A stretch of 64,000 bases of DNA. It comes from DASZTV01 sp035548125. GTDB taxonomy: Bacteria; Actinomycetota; Actinomycetes; JAFAQI01. This document shows positions 49,338-58,034 of this stretch, one piece after another. The position numbers were made by a program, and so were the translations under genes. Position 1 is the first letter of the stretch. The number at the start of each line of letters is the position of its first letter. The notes beneath the pieces were generated by a model, which did not search any database, was not told the origin of the DNA, and saw only the letters and a list, made by a program, of their open reading frames with translations. Location: the NCBI GenBank assembly GCA_035548125.1, contig DASZTV010000073.1, positions 62,001 to 126,000 of the forward strand, given 5' to 3'.

Positions 49338-50573
49338 CTAGTCGCGGTGGTACGCCGGGACCAGCTCGAGGGCTAGCTGCTCGAGGAACAGGCCGATGTC
49401 GGTGACGATGCCGACCGCCTGCGCGCTGCCGCGATCGGCGAGCTTGGTGACTGTCGCCGGGTTGATGTCGACCGCGATGAGCGGGACCGACGCCGGAAGC
49501 AGATTGCCGGTGGCGATCGAGTGCAGCATGGTCGCCACCATGATCGCGAAGCCGACCCCCGGCAGCTGCGCACGCATCGCGCGCTGACCTTCGATCACGT
49601 CGGTGTAGACGTCGGGGAGCGGTCCGTCGTCTCGCACCGAGCCGACCAGCACGAACGGCTTTCCGGTCTCGACCATCGCGTGCATCACGCCGTTGGTCAG
49701 CACGCCGGTGTCGACCGCCTGCTTGATCGAACCTGCGGCACGGATCGTGTTGATCGCGCGGATGTGGTGCTCGTGGCCGTGCGCGACCCCCGTGCCGGCG
49801 GTGAGATCGACGCCGAGCGAGGTGCCGAACAGCGCCGACTCGATGTCGTGGGTGGCCAGCGCGTTGCCGCTGAACAGCACGTCGACCCAGCCTTGGCGGA
49901 CCAGCGCGACCATCGGCGCCGCCGCGCCGGTGTGGACCACGGCGGGCCCGGCCACCCACAGGATCCGGCCGCCGTCGTTCTTGACCTCCCGCATCCGCGC
50001 CGCGATCTGGCGCACCAAGAGTGCCTGCGGCTTCTCGCTCGAGACCGTGGAGCTCATGAACTCGAACGTGTCCTCGACGGCTCGGTGCTCGCGTTGCGGG
50101 AGAACCACTCGTACCCCGCTTGCACCGACCACGATCTGGTCTCCGGCCGCGACGTCGCTGACCGGGATCGTCCGAACCCGTCCGGCGCGGACCAGCAGGC
50201 CGCAGTCCATCTCAGGCTGCTCGACGGGTACCCATTGGCCGCCGAGGCGTACGACGGTCTCGAGGTTCGTCGTCGAGTAGAAGCCGTCGGGGAACACCCC
50301 ATCGGCGGGAGCGGGCACGACCTGCGCCTCGCCGGGATCGACGAGATTGACGCCGTGGATCTGCAGCCGCATCAGGATGCGCGACAGCATCTCCTGGGTG
50401 TCCGCGCCGACCACGATGACGACGTGGGACTCGTCCTCGTGTGCCTTGCCGAGGTCGATCCGGTCGACGGTGTAGTCGCCGCCGTAGTCGAGGACGTCGT
50501 CGAGAACCTTCGCCAGGACTCCGGAGTCCATCAGGTGGCCGGTGATCTCGACGGTCTCGCTCACCATCATCAC
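49338..50573 (-). CDS. LOR/SDH-type ornithine cyclodeaminase-like protein (TIGR00300 family)
   Basis: A 411-residue protein. Residues 1-110 form the LOR/SDH conserved domain (VEITGHLMDSGVLAKVLDDVLDYGGDYTV). The rest is a Rossmann-like domain with ILWVAGPAVVHTGAAAPMVALVRQGWVDVLFSGNALATHDIE and GVAHGHEHHIRAINTIRAAGSI. This family is best known from archaea and from the C-terminal part of cyanobacterial AgrE, where it makes proline and ammonia from ornithine. It is not the classic mu-crystallin-type ornithine cyclodeaminase. Three ATG codons in a row start the frame. Confidence 0.8.
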   Translation of the reverse strand: MMMVSETVEITGHLMDSGVLAKVLDDVLDYGGDYTVDRIDLGKAHEDESHVVIVVGADTQEMLSRILMRLQIHGVNLVDPGEAQVVPAPADGVFPDGFYSTTNLETVVRLGGQWVPVEQPEMDCGLLVRAGRVRTIPVSDVAAGDQIVVGASGVRVVLPQREHRAVEDTFEFMSSTVSSEKPQALLVRQIAARMREVKNDGGRILWVAGPAVVHTGAAAPMVALVRQGWVDVLFSGNALATHDIESALFGTSLGVDLTAGTGVAHGHEHHIRAINTIRAAGSIKQAVDTGVLTNGVMHAMVETGKPFVLVGSVRDDGPLPDVYTDVIEGQRAMRAQLPGVGFAIMVATMLHSIATGNLLPASVPLIAVDINPATVTKLADRGSAQAVGIVTDIGLFLEQLALELVPAYHRD

Positions 50574-50587
50574 GCCACCCTAGAAGG

Positions 50588-51328
50588 TCAGACGACGGCG
50601 CCGTCGTCCCAGCCGGAGTCGGTCGGTGGGCCGTTCCTCATGTTCCACACCAGCGCGATCGAACCGCCGACGATCCCGAGGATGCCGAGCCAACCGAGGT
50701 CGCCACCGTCGAACCCGGTGATCAGGATGAGCATCCCGCCGGCGATCGCGATCAGCGACGCCACCGTGACGGACCGAAGTCTTGGTAGGGGCGGCGGCTT
50801 CGGTGGCACGAAGTGCTCGTCGTCAGGGTCGACCAGGCGGTAGTCGCGCGGCCCCTGACCCGGTTCATCCAGCAGCGCGGACGCGTCGAAGCTCACCGTC
50901 GTGTCAGAGGACACGTCTTCCCGGCTCGGCCAGGTGGCGGTCGCGGACGGCGTCTGCAGCGAGGTCAGCAGCTGCTGCCAGGCGGTGTCGACGTCCAGCC
51001 CGGCGGACGCCGACGCAGCGGGGTCGGCGTCCGCCGGCTCGGTGGGGGCGGCCTCCGCCTTCTCCTGCTCGAACAGCTCCATCGCGCGCGCGGTCTTCTC
51101 GGTGTCCACGTAGACGCGGTCGGTGAGCTGGGAGGGAAGGCGCAGCTCGAGGTAGCCGCCGCGGGTCGCCGGAGTGGGCGCGGCGTACGCCGCGATGCCC
51201 TCCGCGCGCAGCGCGTCGAGCAGCGCGTCCGCGACGCGTGGATCGAGGTCGCCTGCCGCGACGTAGCCGGCGCAGCGCAGACCGTTGTCGCGCGCGCCGG
51301 GCCGCGGACCCGAGCCGGGCTCGATCAC
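50588..51328 (-). CDS. Membrane protein with C-terminal double helix
   Basis: A 246-residue protein: a cytoplasmic domain of about 90 residues (RVADALLDALRAEGIAAYAAPTPATRGGYLELRLP), an acidic linker, and two C-terminal helices (VTVASLIAIAGGMLILITGF and LGWLGILGIVGGSIALVW) separated by a short GGD loop. I recall a DUF308-like annotation for similar actinobacterial proteins but cannot confirm it. The GTG at 51328 is chosen because GGAG lies 5 nt upstream. It starts just after the hydrolase stop (51339), so the two are coupled. Confidence 0.72.
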   Translation of the reverse strand: MIEPGSGPRPGARDNGLRCAGYVAAGDLDPRVADALLDALRAEGIAAYAAPTPATRGGYLELRLPSQLTDRVYVDTEKTARAMELFEQEKAEAAPTEPADADPAASASAGLDVDTAWQQLLTSLQTPSATATWPSREDVSSDTTVSFDASALLDEPGQGPRDYRLVDPDDEHFVPPKPPPLPRLRSVTVASLIAIAGGMLILITGFDGGDLGWLGILGIVGGSIALVWNMRNGPPTDSGWDDGAVV

Positions 51329-51338
51329 GGCCACTCCG

Positions 51339-52106
51339 TCATGGCGTCGCCGTGGTCGCGTGGGCGCGTACGAAGGCCAGCGACTCATCCACGATGCGGG
51401 GCAGGTCGTTGTCGAGGGTTGCCACGTGGAAGCTGTCCTCGAGCCATACCTGGCGCTTGTCGGTCGATCCGGTGCCGGCCATCAGCCGCTCGGAATTGGC
51501 CGGCTCGACGACATGGTCGTCGCGGCTGGTCAACACGAGCATCGGCTGGGTCAGCTTCGGGAGGTCCGCGTCGGCGAGCTTCCAGAGCTCGGAGAGCTGC
51601 CAGACCGCCTTGACCGGCAGCTTGTCGTAGGCGGGCTCGACCACGCCGGGCTTCTTGATGTCGCTCCCGATCGGAGGCAGCGCCGGTACGACGCGGCGCA
51701 GCAGCGGCAGGAGCTTGGCGTCCTTGCGCGTTGTGAACAGCGAAGGGTTGACCAGGACGACGCCCGCGATGTCGTTGCCGCGCTGCTCGGCGAGGCGGAC
51801 GGTGAGGGTGCCGCCCATCGACAGACCCATCACGAACGTCGAGGTGCAGCGCGCCCGGACCTCGTCGACCGCGGCCTCGAGCGCGACGTACCAGTCCTGC
51901 CACGTCACCCGGTTGGCGTCCTGCCAGCGGGTGCCGTGGCCCGGCAGCAGCGGGACGCGCACGGTGAGCCCCTCCGCGGCGAGCGCCTCGCCCCATGGCC
52001 GCAGGCTGCCGGGCATCCCGGTGAGTCCGTGGCAGAGGACGGCACCGATCGCACCGCCGTCAGCGGCGTACGGCTCGGCGTCGCGAGGGGAGAAGGTGGC
52101 GCTCAC
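51339..52106 (-). CDS. Alpha/beta hydrolase (esterase/monoacylglycerol-lipase-like)
   Basis: A 255-residue hydrolase. GAVLCHGLTGMPGSLRPWGEALA is the oxyanion region, FVMGLSMGGTL the nucleophile elbow, LTSRDDHVVEP the acid and LEDSFHVATLD the histidine. The DSFHVATLDND ending is typical of EstD/carboxylesterase-type enzymes. The GTG at 52106 is chosen because the mature domain starts there. It neighbours the plsC acyltransferase, divergently, so a lipid role is possible. Confidence 0.85.
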   Translation of the reverse strand: MSATFSPRDAEPYAADGGAIGAVLCHGLTGMPGSLRPWGEALAAEGLTVRVPLLPGHGTRWQDANRVTWQDWYVALEAAVDEVRARCTSTFVMGLSMGGTLTVRLAEQRGNDIAGVVLVNPSLFTTRKDAKLLPLLRRVVPALPPIGSDIKKPGVVEPAYDKLPVKAVWQLSELWKLADADLPKLTQPMLVLTSRDDHVVEPANSERLMAGTGSTDKRQVWLEDSFHVATLDNDLPRIVDESLAFVRAHATTATP

Positions 52107-52265
52107 CCATCGATCGTTGCATGACGAGCGCGCCAGACCGACGCTCGTTAAGATCGACAACTCAGTTGCGGGATTGCGGTAACCAATCCTGGCTGATTAG
52201 GTCGATACCTACAGGTACCCGACTCGACCACAGCCGGCGCACGATCGAGGGAGGAGGCGCGAGCG

Positions 52266-53012
52266 ATGTTCTATTGGCTGCTCAAACACATCATCCTCGG
52301 CCCGATCCTGAAGACCGTTTTCCGGCCATGGGTCGAAGGCGCCGAAAACCTTCCGGCTTCCGGTGGCGCGATTCTGGCGAGCAACCACCTGTCGTTCTCG
52401 GACTCGTTCTTCCTGCCGCTCGAGGTCGAGCGCCGCGTGACATTCCTGGCCAAGGGTGACTACTTCACGGGCAAGGGCATCAAGGGCAAGCTGACCGCGG
52501 CGTTCTTCAAGGGGATCAACCAGGTCCCGGTGGACCGCAGCGGTGGCCGGGCCAGCGAGGCGGCCTTGCGCAAGGGCGTGGAGATCCTCAGCGCGGGCGA
52601 GCTGCTCGGCATCTACCCCGAGGGCACCCGCTCACCCGACGGCCGCCTCTACCGCGGCAAGACCGGCATCGCGCGCATGGCGCTCGAGGCCGGCGTGCCG
52701 GTGATCCCGGTCGCGATGATCAACACCTTCGACATCCAGCCGCCCGGCCAGGTGGTCCCGAAGGTGATGCGGGTCGGCATCAAGATCGGCAAGCCGCTGG
52801 ACTTCTCGCGCTACGCGGGCATGGAGGACGACCGCTTCGTGCTGCGGTCGATCACCGACGAGATCATGTACGAGCTGATGCAGCTGTCGGGTCAGGAGTA
52901 CGTCGACACCTACGCCAGCAAGGCGAAGGAAGACATCGCCGACGCGCGTGCCGCCGCCCACGAGGCACTGGTCGCCGACGCGCCCTACGGCACCGAGCGC
53001 AAGGCTAGTTAG
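52266..53012 (+). CDS. plsC: 1-acyl-sn-glycerol-3-phosphate acyltransferase (PlsC-like)
   Basis: A 248-residue membrane-associated acyltransferase. The catalytic HX4D motif is NHLSFSD (H41, D46), followed by FFKGINQVPVDRS and the substrate-phosphate motif YPEGTRSPDG. Acylates lysophosphatidate or a related glycerol lipid with acyl-CoA or acyl-ACP. The counterpart in M. tuberculosis is Rv2182c (from memory). The stop codon lies inside the first unit of a 24-bp tandem repeat. Confidence 0.92.
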   Translation: MFYWLLKHIILGPILKTVFRPWVEGAENLPASGGAILASNHLSFSDSFFLPLEVERRVTFLAKGDYFTGKGIKGKLTAAFFKGINQVPVDRSGGRASEAALRKGVEILSAGELLGIYPEGTRSPDGRLYRGKTGIARMALEAGVPVIPVAMINTFDIQPPGQVVPKVMRVGIKIGKPLDFSRYAGMEDDRFVLRSITDEIMYELMQLSGQEYVDTYASKAKEDIADARAAAHEALVADAPYGTERKAS

Positions 53013-53054
53013 CGCGCAGAGCGCGACGCCAGTTAGCGCGCAGAGCGCGACGCC
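53007..53054. repeat. 24-bp tandem duplication between plsC and glpK
   Basis: The 24-bp unit AGTTAGCGCGCAGAGCGCG... occurs twice without change at 53007-53030 and 53031-53054. The first copy contains the plsC stop codon TAG and the second duplicates it. Each unit has a small CGCGC-AGA-GCGCG hairpin. The glpK stop (53057) follows directly. The hairpins may help end both transcripts. Confidence 0.85.
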
Positions 53055-53056
53055 AG

Positions 53057-54532
53057 CTAGTTCCGGTCCCAGTTTTGGCTGCGGCGCACGGCGTCGTGCC
53101 AGCGCGCGTACCCGGCGTCGTCGCGCCGGCCCGGCTCGAAGCGGCGGTCGAGCTGCCAGGTCTCGGCGAGCTCACTGGTCGACGACCACATGCCGATCGC
53201 GAGGCCGGCGAGGAACGCCGCCCCCAGCGCGGTCGTCTCGGCGACCTTCGGCCGGCGTACCGGTCGCTGCAACTCGGTGGCTTGCAGCTCGCACAGCAGG
53301 TCGTTCGCCGCGGCGCCGCCGTCGACCGACAGCTCCGGAAGGTCGATCCCGGCGTCCCGGGTGAGCACCTCGATAACGTCGCGCACCTCGTAGGCGATCG
53401 CCTCGAGGGTGGCGCGGACCAGGTGCGCGCGGGTGGTGCCGCGGGTGATGCCGAAGATGGCGCCGCGGGCGCTTGGGTCCCAGTGCGGCGCGCCCATGCC
53501 GGTCAGCGCCGGCACGAAGACCACGCCGCCGGCATCCGGGACGGTCCGGGCGAGTGCCTCGGTCTCCGGCGCCTGACTGATGATGCCGAGGCCGTCGCGG
53601 AGCCACTGCACGGCGGCGCCGGTGACGAAGATCGCGCCCTCGAGCGCGTAGACCAAGCCGTCGCCGATGTCCCAAGCAACCGTGGTGAGCAAGCCCGAGT
53701 CGGAGCGAACGATCGACCGTCCGGTGTTCGCGAGGACGAACGACCCCGTGCCGTAGGTGCACTTGCTGCGGCCGACGTCGAAGCAGGCCTGTCCGAACAA
53801 CGCGGCCTGCTGGTCGCCCGCCACGCCGCCGATCGGCAGGTCGAGACCGAGGAACGCATCCGGGTCGGTGCGGCCGAAGTCGCCGGACGACGTCCGGACT
53901 TCGGGTAGCGCCGCTCTTGGCACGTGCAGCAGGTCGCAGAGCTCGTCGCTCCACTCGCCGGCGCCGATGTCGAACAGCAGCGTCCGGCTGGCGTTGCTCG
54001 CATCGGTGGCGTGGACGCGGCCGGCGGTCAGCCGCGACACGACGTACGCGTCGACGGTCCCGAGCAGCACGTTGCCGGCCCGGATGCCGGCCCAGGAGCC
54101 GTCGTCCTGCTCGGCCAGCCAGGCCAGCTTGGTGCCGGTGAAGTACGGGTCGAGGCGCAGCCCGGTCAGCTCGCTGATCCGCGGCTCGTGGCCCGCCGCG
54201 CGCAGGGTTTCGCAGAGCGCAGCGGTGCGCCGGTCCTGCCAGACGATGGCCCGGCGAGGCGCGGCCAAGGTACGACGGTCCCAGAGCACGGCCGTTTCGC
54301 GCTGGTTGGTGATGCCGACGGCCTGCAGCGGCTCGCCGGTGTGCCGCCCGATCGCCGCGCGGGCGGCCGCCAGCGTCGCCTGCCAGATCTCCTCCGGCTC
54401 GTGCTCGACCCAGCCCGGCTGCGGAAAGTGCTGCGGGAACTCCTGATAGCCGCGGGCCGCGACATCACCGGACGCCGTGACGACCAAGACCGTGACGCCG
54501 GTGGTGCCGGCGTCGATCGCCAGGATCGCCAT
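53057..54532 (-). CDS. glpK: Glycerol kinase
   Basis: A 491-residue FGGY-family kinase that makes glycerol 3-phosphate. The N-terminal ATP site is LAIDAGTTGVTVLVV. Further motifs are GITNQRETAVLWDRRT, the FGGY signature region DGGAAANDLLCELQATELQRPV, and a glycine-rich SKCTYGTGSFVLANTG. It stands alone, converging on plsC, another glycerolipid gene. No glpF or glpD is nearby. It is divergent from pfkA across 37 bp. Confidence 0.92.
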   Translation of the reverse strand: MAILAIDAGTTGVTVLVVTASGDVAARGYQEFPQHFPQPGWVEHEPEEIWQATLAAARAAIGRHTGEPLQAVGITNQRETAVLWDRRTLAAPRRAIVWQDRRTAALCETLRAAGHEPRISELTGLRLDPYFTGTKLAWLAEQDDGSWAGIRAGNVLLGTVDAYVVSRLTAGRVHATDASNASRTLLFDIGAGEWSDELCDLLHVPRAALPEVRTSSGDFGRTDPDAFLGLDLPIGGVAGDQQAALFGQACFDVGRSKCTYGTGSFVLANTGRSIVRSDSGLLTTVAWDIGDGLVYALEGAIFVTGAAVQWLRDGLGIISQAPETEALARTVPDAGGVVFVPALTGMGAPHWDPSARGAIFGITRGTTRAHLVRATLEAIAYEVRDVIEVLTRDAGIDLPELSVDGGAAANDLLCELQATELQRPVRRPKVAETTALGAAFLAGLAIGMWSSTSELAETWQLDRRFEPGRRDDAGYARWHDAVRRSQNWDRN

Positions 54533-54569
54533 GGGGGAGCAGGGTAGAGGCCATCGTTAGGGTCTGGTC

Positions 54570-55595
54570 ATGCGCATCGGAGTGTTGACCGGCGGCGGTG
54601 ACTGCCCCGGCTTGAACGCCGTGATCCGCGCGGTGGTTCGCAAGGGCGCGAGCGTGCACGGGCACGAGTTCCTCGGCTTCCGGGACGGCTGGAAGGGCCC
54701 GCTCGAAGGGCTGACCCAGCCGCTCGACGTCGCCACGACGCGCGGCATCCTGCCGCGAGGCGGCACCATCCTGGGGTCGTCACGCACCAACCCGCTCAAG
54801 GTCGACGGTGGGGTCGACCAGATCAGGGCGAACCTCGACCGGCTCGGGGTGGACGCGCTGATCGCGATCGGTGGCGAGGACACGCTCGGGGTCGCGAGCG
54901 CGCTCGCCGATCAGGGCGTGCGGGTGGTCGGCGTACCCAAGACCATCGACAACGACCTGGGTGCGACCGACTACACCTTCGGGTTCGACACGGCGGTGCA
55001 GATCGCGGTCGACGCCATCGACCGGTTGCACACCACGGCGGAGTCGCATCACCGGGTGCTGATCGTCGAGGTCATGGGCCGGCACGCCGGGTGGATCGCG
55101 CTGCACTCGGGGCTCGCCGGCGGCGCCAATGTGATCCTGATCCCAGAGCGGCCATTCGACATCGCGCAGGTCTGCGACTACATCGAGCGCCGGTTCGCGT
55201 CGCACTACGCGCCGATCGTCGTCGTGGCCGAGGGCGCCGTCCCGGCCGAAGGCACGATGGCGTTGCAAGACCAAGGCGTGGACGCCTTCGGACACGTGCG
55301 GCTGGGCGGGATCGGCGCGGTGCTCGAGCACGAGATCGCCAGCCGCACCGGCAAGGAGGCGCGGGCGACGGTGCTCGGTCACGTGCAGCGTGGCGGCACA
55401 CCGACGGCGTATGACCGGGTGCTCGCCACGCGGTTCGGCCTGCACGCCGTCGACGCGGTGCACGACGGCGAGAGTGGTGTGATGGTCGCGCTGCAAGGCA
55501 CCGAGATCGTGCGGGTGCCGCTGGCGGAGGCGACCCGGGAGCTGAAGACGGTTTCGCTCGACCGCTACGCCGAGGTCGAGGTCTTCTTCGGCTGA
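54570..55595 (+). CDS. pfkA: 6-phosphofructokinase (PfkA family, PPi-type signature)
   Basis: A 341-residue group-I phosphofructokinase. The substrate motifs TIDNDL, GRHAGWIAL and LGHVQRGG are complete. The phosphate-donor residues are those seen in pyrophosphate-dependent actinobacterial enzymes: IGGEDTL, with Asp where ATP-dependent enzymes have Gly, and PKTIDND with Lys. Use of pyrophosphate rather than ATP is therefore likely but not proven. If so, the glycolytic step is reversible. The ATG follows the divergent glpK start. Confidence 0.92.
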   Translation: MRIGVLTGGGDCPGLNAVIRAVVRKGASVHGHEFLGFRDGWKGPLEGLTQPLDVATTRGILPRGGTILGSSRTNPLKVDGGVDQIRANLDRLGVDALIAIGGEDTLGVASALADQGVRVVGVPKTIDNDLGATDYTFGFDTAVQIAVDAIDRLHTTAESHHRVLIVEVMGRHAGWIALHSGLAGGANVILIPERPFDIAQVCDYIERRFASHYAPIVVVAEGAVPAEGTMALQDQGVDAFGHVRLGGIGAVLEHEIASRTGKEARATVLGHVQRGGTPTAYDRVLATRFGLHAVDAVHDGESGVMVALQGTEIVRVPLAEATRELKTVSLDRYAEVEVFFG

Positions 55596-55605
55596 GTGCC
55601 GCCGG

Positions 55606-56940
55606 TCAGAACTGCTGGCGGAAGAAGACGGTCACCGTATGGCTGCCGTCGGTCGCCGTGACGCGCCGCTGCCCGAACAGCGCCGAGCGTGCCGTCACCG
55701 TCGCCGTGAAGCTTCCGGTGTCGTCGGCGCGGGCGGTCACGGCGTTGCTGCCGGCGTAGGTGATGGTCACCCGGTCGTCGGGCGGCCAGCCCGACCCGTG
55801 CACGGTGACCGGGGAGCCTTCCGGTCCGCTGGTCGGCGAGAGCGCGATGGCCGGGTGGCTGCCCGGCGGCGGGCCGGTCGCGGTGACCGACGGCGTCGGC
55901 GAGGGGGACGGGGTCGACGCCGTCGGGCTCGGCGTCGGGCTCGCGGTCGGGCTCGGCGACGCCGAGCGATGGCGGGTGCGCGTCGGCTCGACACTGAACG
56001 CCGGCTGCACCGTCGGTCCCGTGCTCGGCAAGGTGCCGAAGGCCGGGCCGGTCGCGCTATTGCTGTGGCTGATCACCGCGACCGCGATCGCGAGGGCGAG
56101 CGTGATCGCGACGGCGATCGCGGCGACGAGAGGGGAAACAGCCGGGCTCGGGTCATGGTCCTCGTCCACCGCGCGCAGCACCGCGTTGTGGCTCGGCAGC
56201 ACCACGACCGCACGTTCCGTGATCTCGTCGATCAGCAACTCGCGGTCCTCGTCCGCCATCGCGACGATCGGCAGCCCGGCGGCCAGCCGGCGGGCGCGCG
56301 CGAGCGCTTCGACCACCTGGTCGCAAGCCGGGCAGGTCGTCAGGTGGCGGCGCAGCGAGGTCGCGCGCACGGGAAGCAGCGTGCTTTCGGCGTACCGGCT
56401 GAGGGTGGTTAGGTCGACGGTGGTGCGGCCGGTGTGGCCACCGAGATCCGGTGGCCGGACGTCGTCGTACGCCGCGATCAGGTGCATCCGGCCGACCGCG
56501 ATCAGGTCGGCCACCGTCGCCTCGTCGCGCCGGAGAGCGACCGCGACCGCCTGCGACGGCAGGTCGTAGGCATCGCGCAGGACCACGGCGAGCCGCTCCG
56601 CATCCGGCAGCTCGGCTAGCGCCGCGCGGGTCAGCTCCTCGGTGTCGCTGCCGGCGAACACGCTGCCCGACTCGCTGCGGCCGGTCGCCGCCGTCGGGTC
56701 GACCGCTTGCCCGATCAGCTCGATGGTCCGGCCGAACCACCAGCCGGCCAGGTCCACCACCGTCTCCGGGGCGTTGACCACCGCGTCCAGCAGGCCGTGG
56801 GCGTGGGTCTCGCACACCTCCACCGCTTCCGGCGCCGGCACGCCGCTTCGTCGCAGCAGGTCGTTGACCCGGTCGGCGTAGACCCGGACGACGCTGACGA
56901 AGTCGTCCACCGAGACGAGGGCGACGACGTCGCGAGGCAC
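55606..56940 (-). CDS. Sigma-region-4-like / zinc anti-sigma-like membrane fusion protein
   Basis: A 444-residue single-pass protein. Residues about 104-160 (LAELPDAERLAVVLRDAYDLPSQAVAVALRRDEATVADLIAVGR) resemble sigma-70 region 4. Residues about 198-205 (HLTTCPAC) give the HX3CX2C of a zinc anti-sigma domain. A membrane helix lies at about 267-290. Outside follow a Ser/Pro/Thr repeat linker (SPSPTASPTPSPTA) and a final beta domain of about 75 residues resembling an IPT/Ig fold (LSPTSGPEGSPVTVHGSGWPP). It starts at a GTG 13 bp from the divergent threonine aldolase gene. It may sense envelope state. The fusion is unusual. Confidence 0.7.
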   Translation of the reverse strand: MPRDVVALVSVDDFVSVVRVYADRVNDLLRRSGVPAPEAVEVCETHAHGLLDAVVNAPETVVDLAGWWFGRTIELIGQAVDPTAATGRSESGSVFAGSDTEELTRAALAELPDAERLAVVLRDAYDLPSQAVAVALRRDEATVADLIAVGRMHLIAAYDDVRPPDLGGHTGRTTVDLTTLSRYAESTLLPVRATSLRRHLTTCPACDQVVEALARARRLAAGLPIVAMADEDRELLIDEITERAVVVLPSHNAVLRAVDEDHDPSPAVSPLVAAIAVAITLALAIAVAVISHSNSATGPAFGTLPSTGPTVQPAFSVEPTRTRHRSASPSPTASPTPSPTASTPSPSPTPSVTATGPPPGSHPAIALSPTSGPEGSPVTVHGSGWPPDDRVTITYAGSNAVTARADDTGSFTATVTARSALFGQRRVTATDGSHTVTVFFRQQF

Positions 56941-56952
56941 GCGGATTACCTT

Positions 56953-58023
56953 ATGGCGGCGCCACGATCACGGGAGCAGAGCTTGCGCGACTTCGTCGAC
57001 CTTCGCAGTGACACCGTCACTCGCCCCAGCGAGCAGATGCGGCAGGCGATGGCCGCCGCCGACGTCGGTGACGACGTGTACGGCGAAGACCCCTGCATCA
57101 ATGCGCTGGAAGCCGCGATGGCCGAGGCGTTCGATGTCGCGGCGGCGATGTACGTGCCCAGCGGCACGATGGGCAACCAGATCGCGGTGCGGCTGCTCTG
57201 CCCGCCGGGCGGCGAGCTGCTCACCGACGCCGACGCGCACCTGGTGACCTACGAGGGTGGCGGGCTGGCGCTGCACGGCGGCATTCAGACCCGGACCGTG
57301 GTCGCGGAGCGCGGCCTGCTGACCGCCGATGACATCGCACCGCAGCTTCGGGCGGCGGGCTACCACGCGGTGCCGACCAGCGCGGTCGCCGTCGAGCAGA
57401 CCCACAACCGCGGTGGCGGCGCGGTCTACCCGCTCGACCAGCTGGCATCGATCCGGCAGGCAACCAGTGCCGCCGGGGTGCGACTGCACTGTGACGGCGC
57501 GCGGATCTGGAACGCGCACGTCGCGAGCGGCGTGCCGCTGCCGGCGTACGCCGCACACTTCGACACCCTCTCGGTGTGCCTGAGCAAGGGCCTCGGTGCA
57601 CCGGTCGGCTCGGTCGTGCTGATGGCCGACGCCGCCATGGCCGAGCCGGCGCGCGAGTTGCGGCACCAGGTCGGTGGCGCCATGCGCCAAGCCGGCATCC
57701 TCGCCGCCGGCGGGCTCTATGCGCTGCGGCACAACGTCGACCGGCTGGCGGACGACCACGCCCGGGCGCGGCGATTGGCCGACGGCCTGGCGGGCGTGCG
57801 GTCCGGCTTGGTCGATCCGCAGCAGGTCGAAACCAACATCGTGCTGCTCGCCCTCGCCGGCACCGGCCTCGACGCGGCGACCGTCGCCGAGCGCTGTCGC
57901 GCGGACGGCGTGCTGGTCTCGCCGGTGGCGCCGACCCGGGTGCGGCTGGTCACCCACCTCGACGTCGACGACGACGGCATCGAGCGAGCGCTGGCCGTGC
58001 TCCGGGGCGTGCTCTCAGCCTGA
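56953..58023 (+). CDS. Low-specificity L-threonine aldolase
   Basis: A 356-residue PLP enzyme of the aspartate-aminotransferase fold. It starts FVDLRSDTVTRPSEQMRQAM, with the family motifs DDVYGEDPCINALE and YVPSGTMGNQIA. The PLP lysine is in CLSKGLGAPVGS, and HCDGARIWNA holds the cofactor aspartate. It splits L-threonine or allo-threonine to glycine and acetaldehyde. Glycine could feed the gcvT-dependent pathway. The ATG at 56953 is just upstream of the domain. Confidence 0.92.
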   Translation: MAAPRSREQSLRDFVDLRSDTVTRPSEQMRQAMAAADVGDDVYGEDPCINALEAAMAEAFDVAAAMYVPSGTMGNQIAVRLLCPPGGELLTDADAHLVTYEGGGLALHGGIQTRTVVAERGLLTADDIAPQLRAAGYHAVPTSAVAVEQTHNRGGGAVYPLDQLASIRQATSAAGVRLHCDGARIWNAHVASGVPLPAYAAHFDTLSVCLSKGLGAPVGSVVLMADAAMAEPARELRHQVGGAMRQAGILAAGGLYALRHNVDRLADDHARARRLADGLAGVRSGLVDPQQVETNIVLLALAGTGLDAATVAERCRADGVLVSPVAPTRVRLVTHLDVDDDGIERALAVLRGVLSA

Positions 58024-58034
58024 GAGCGACTCCG

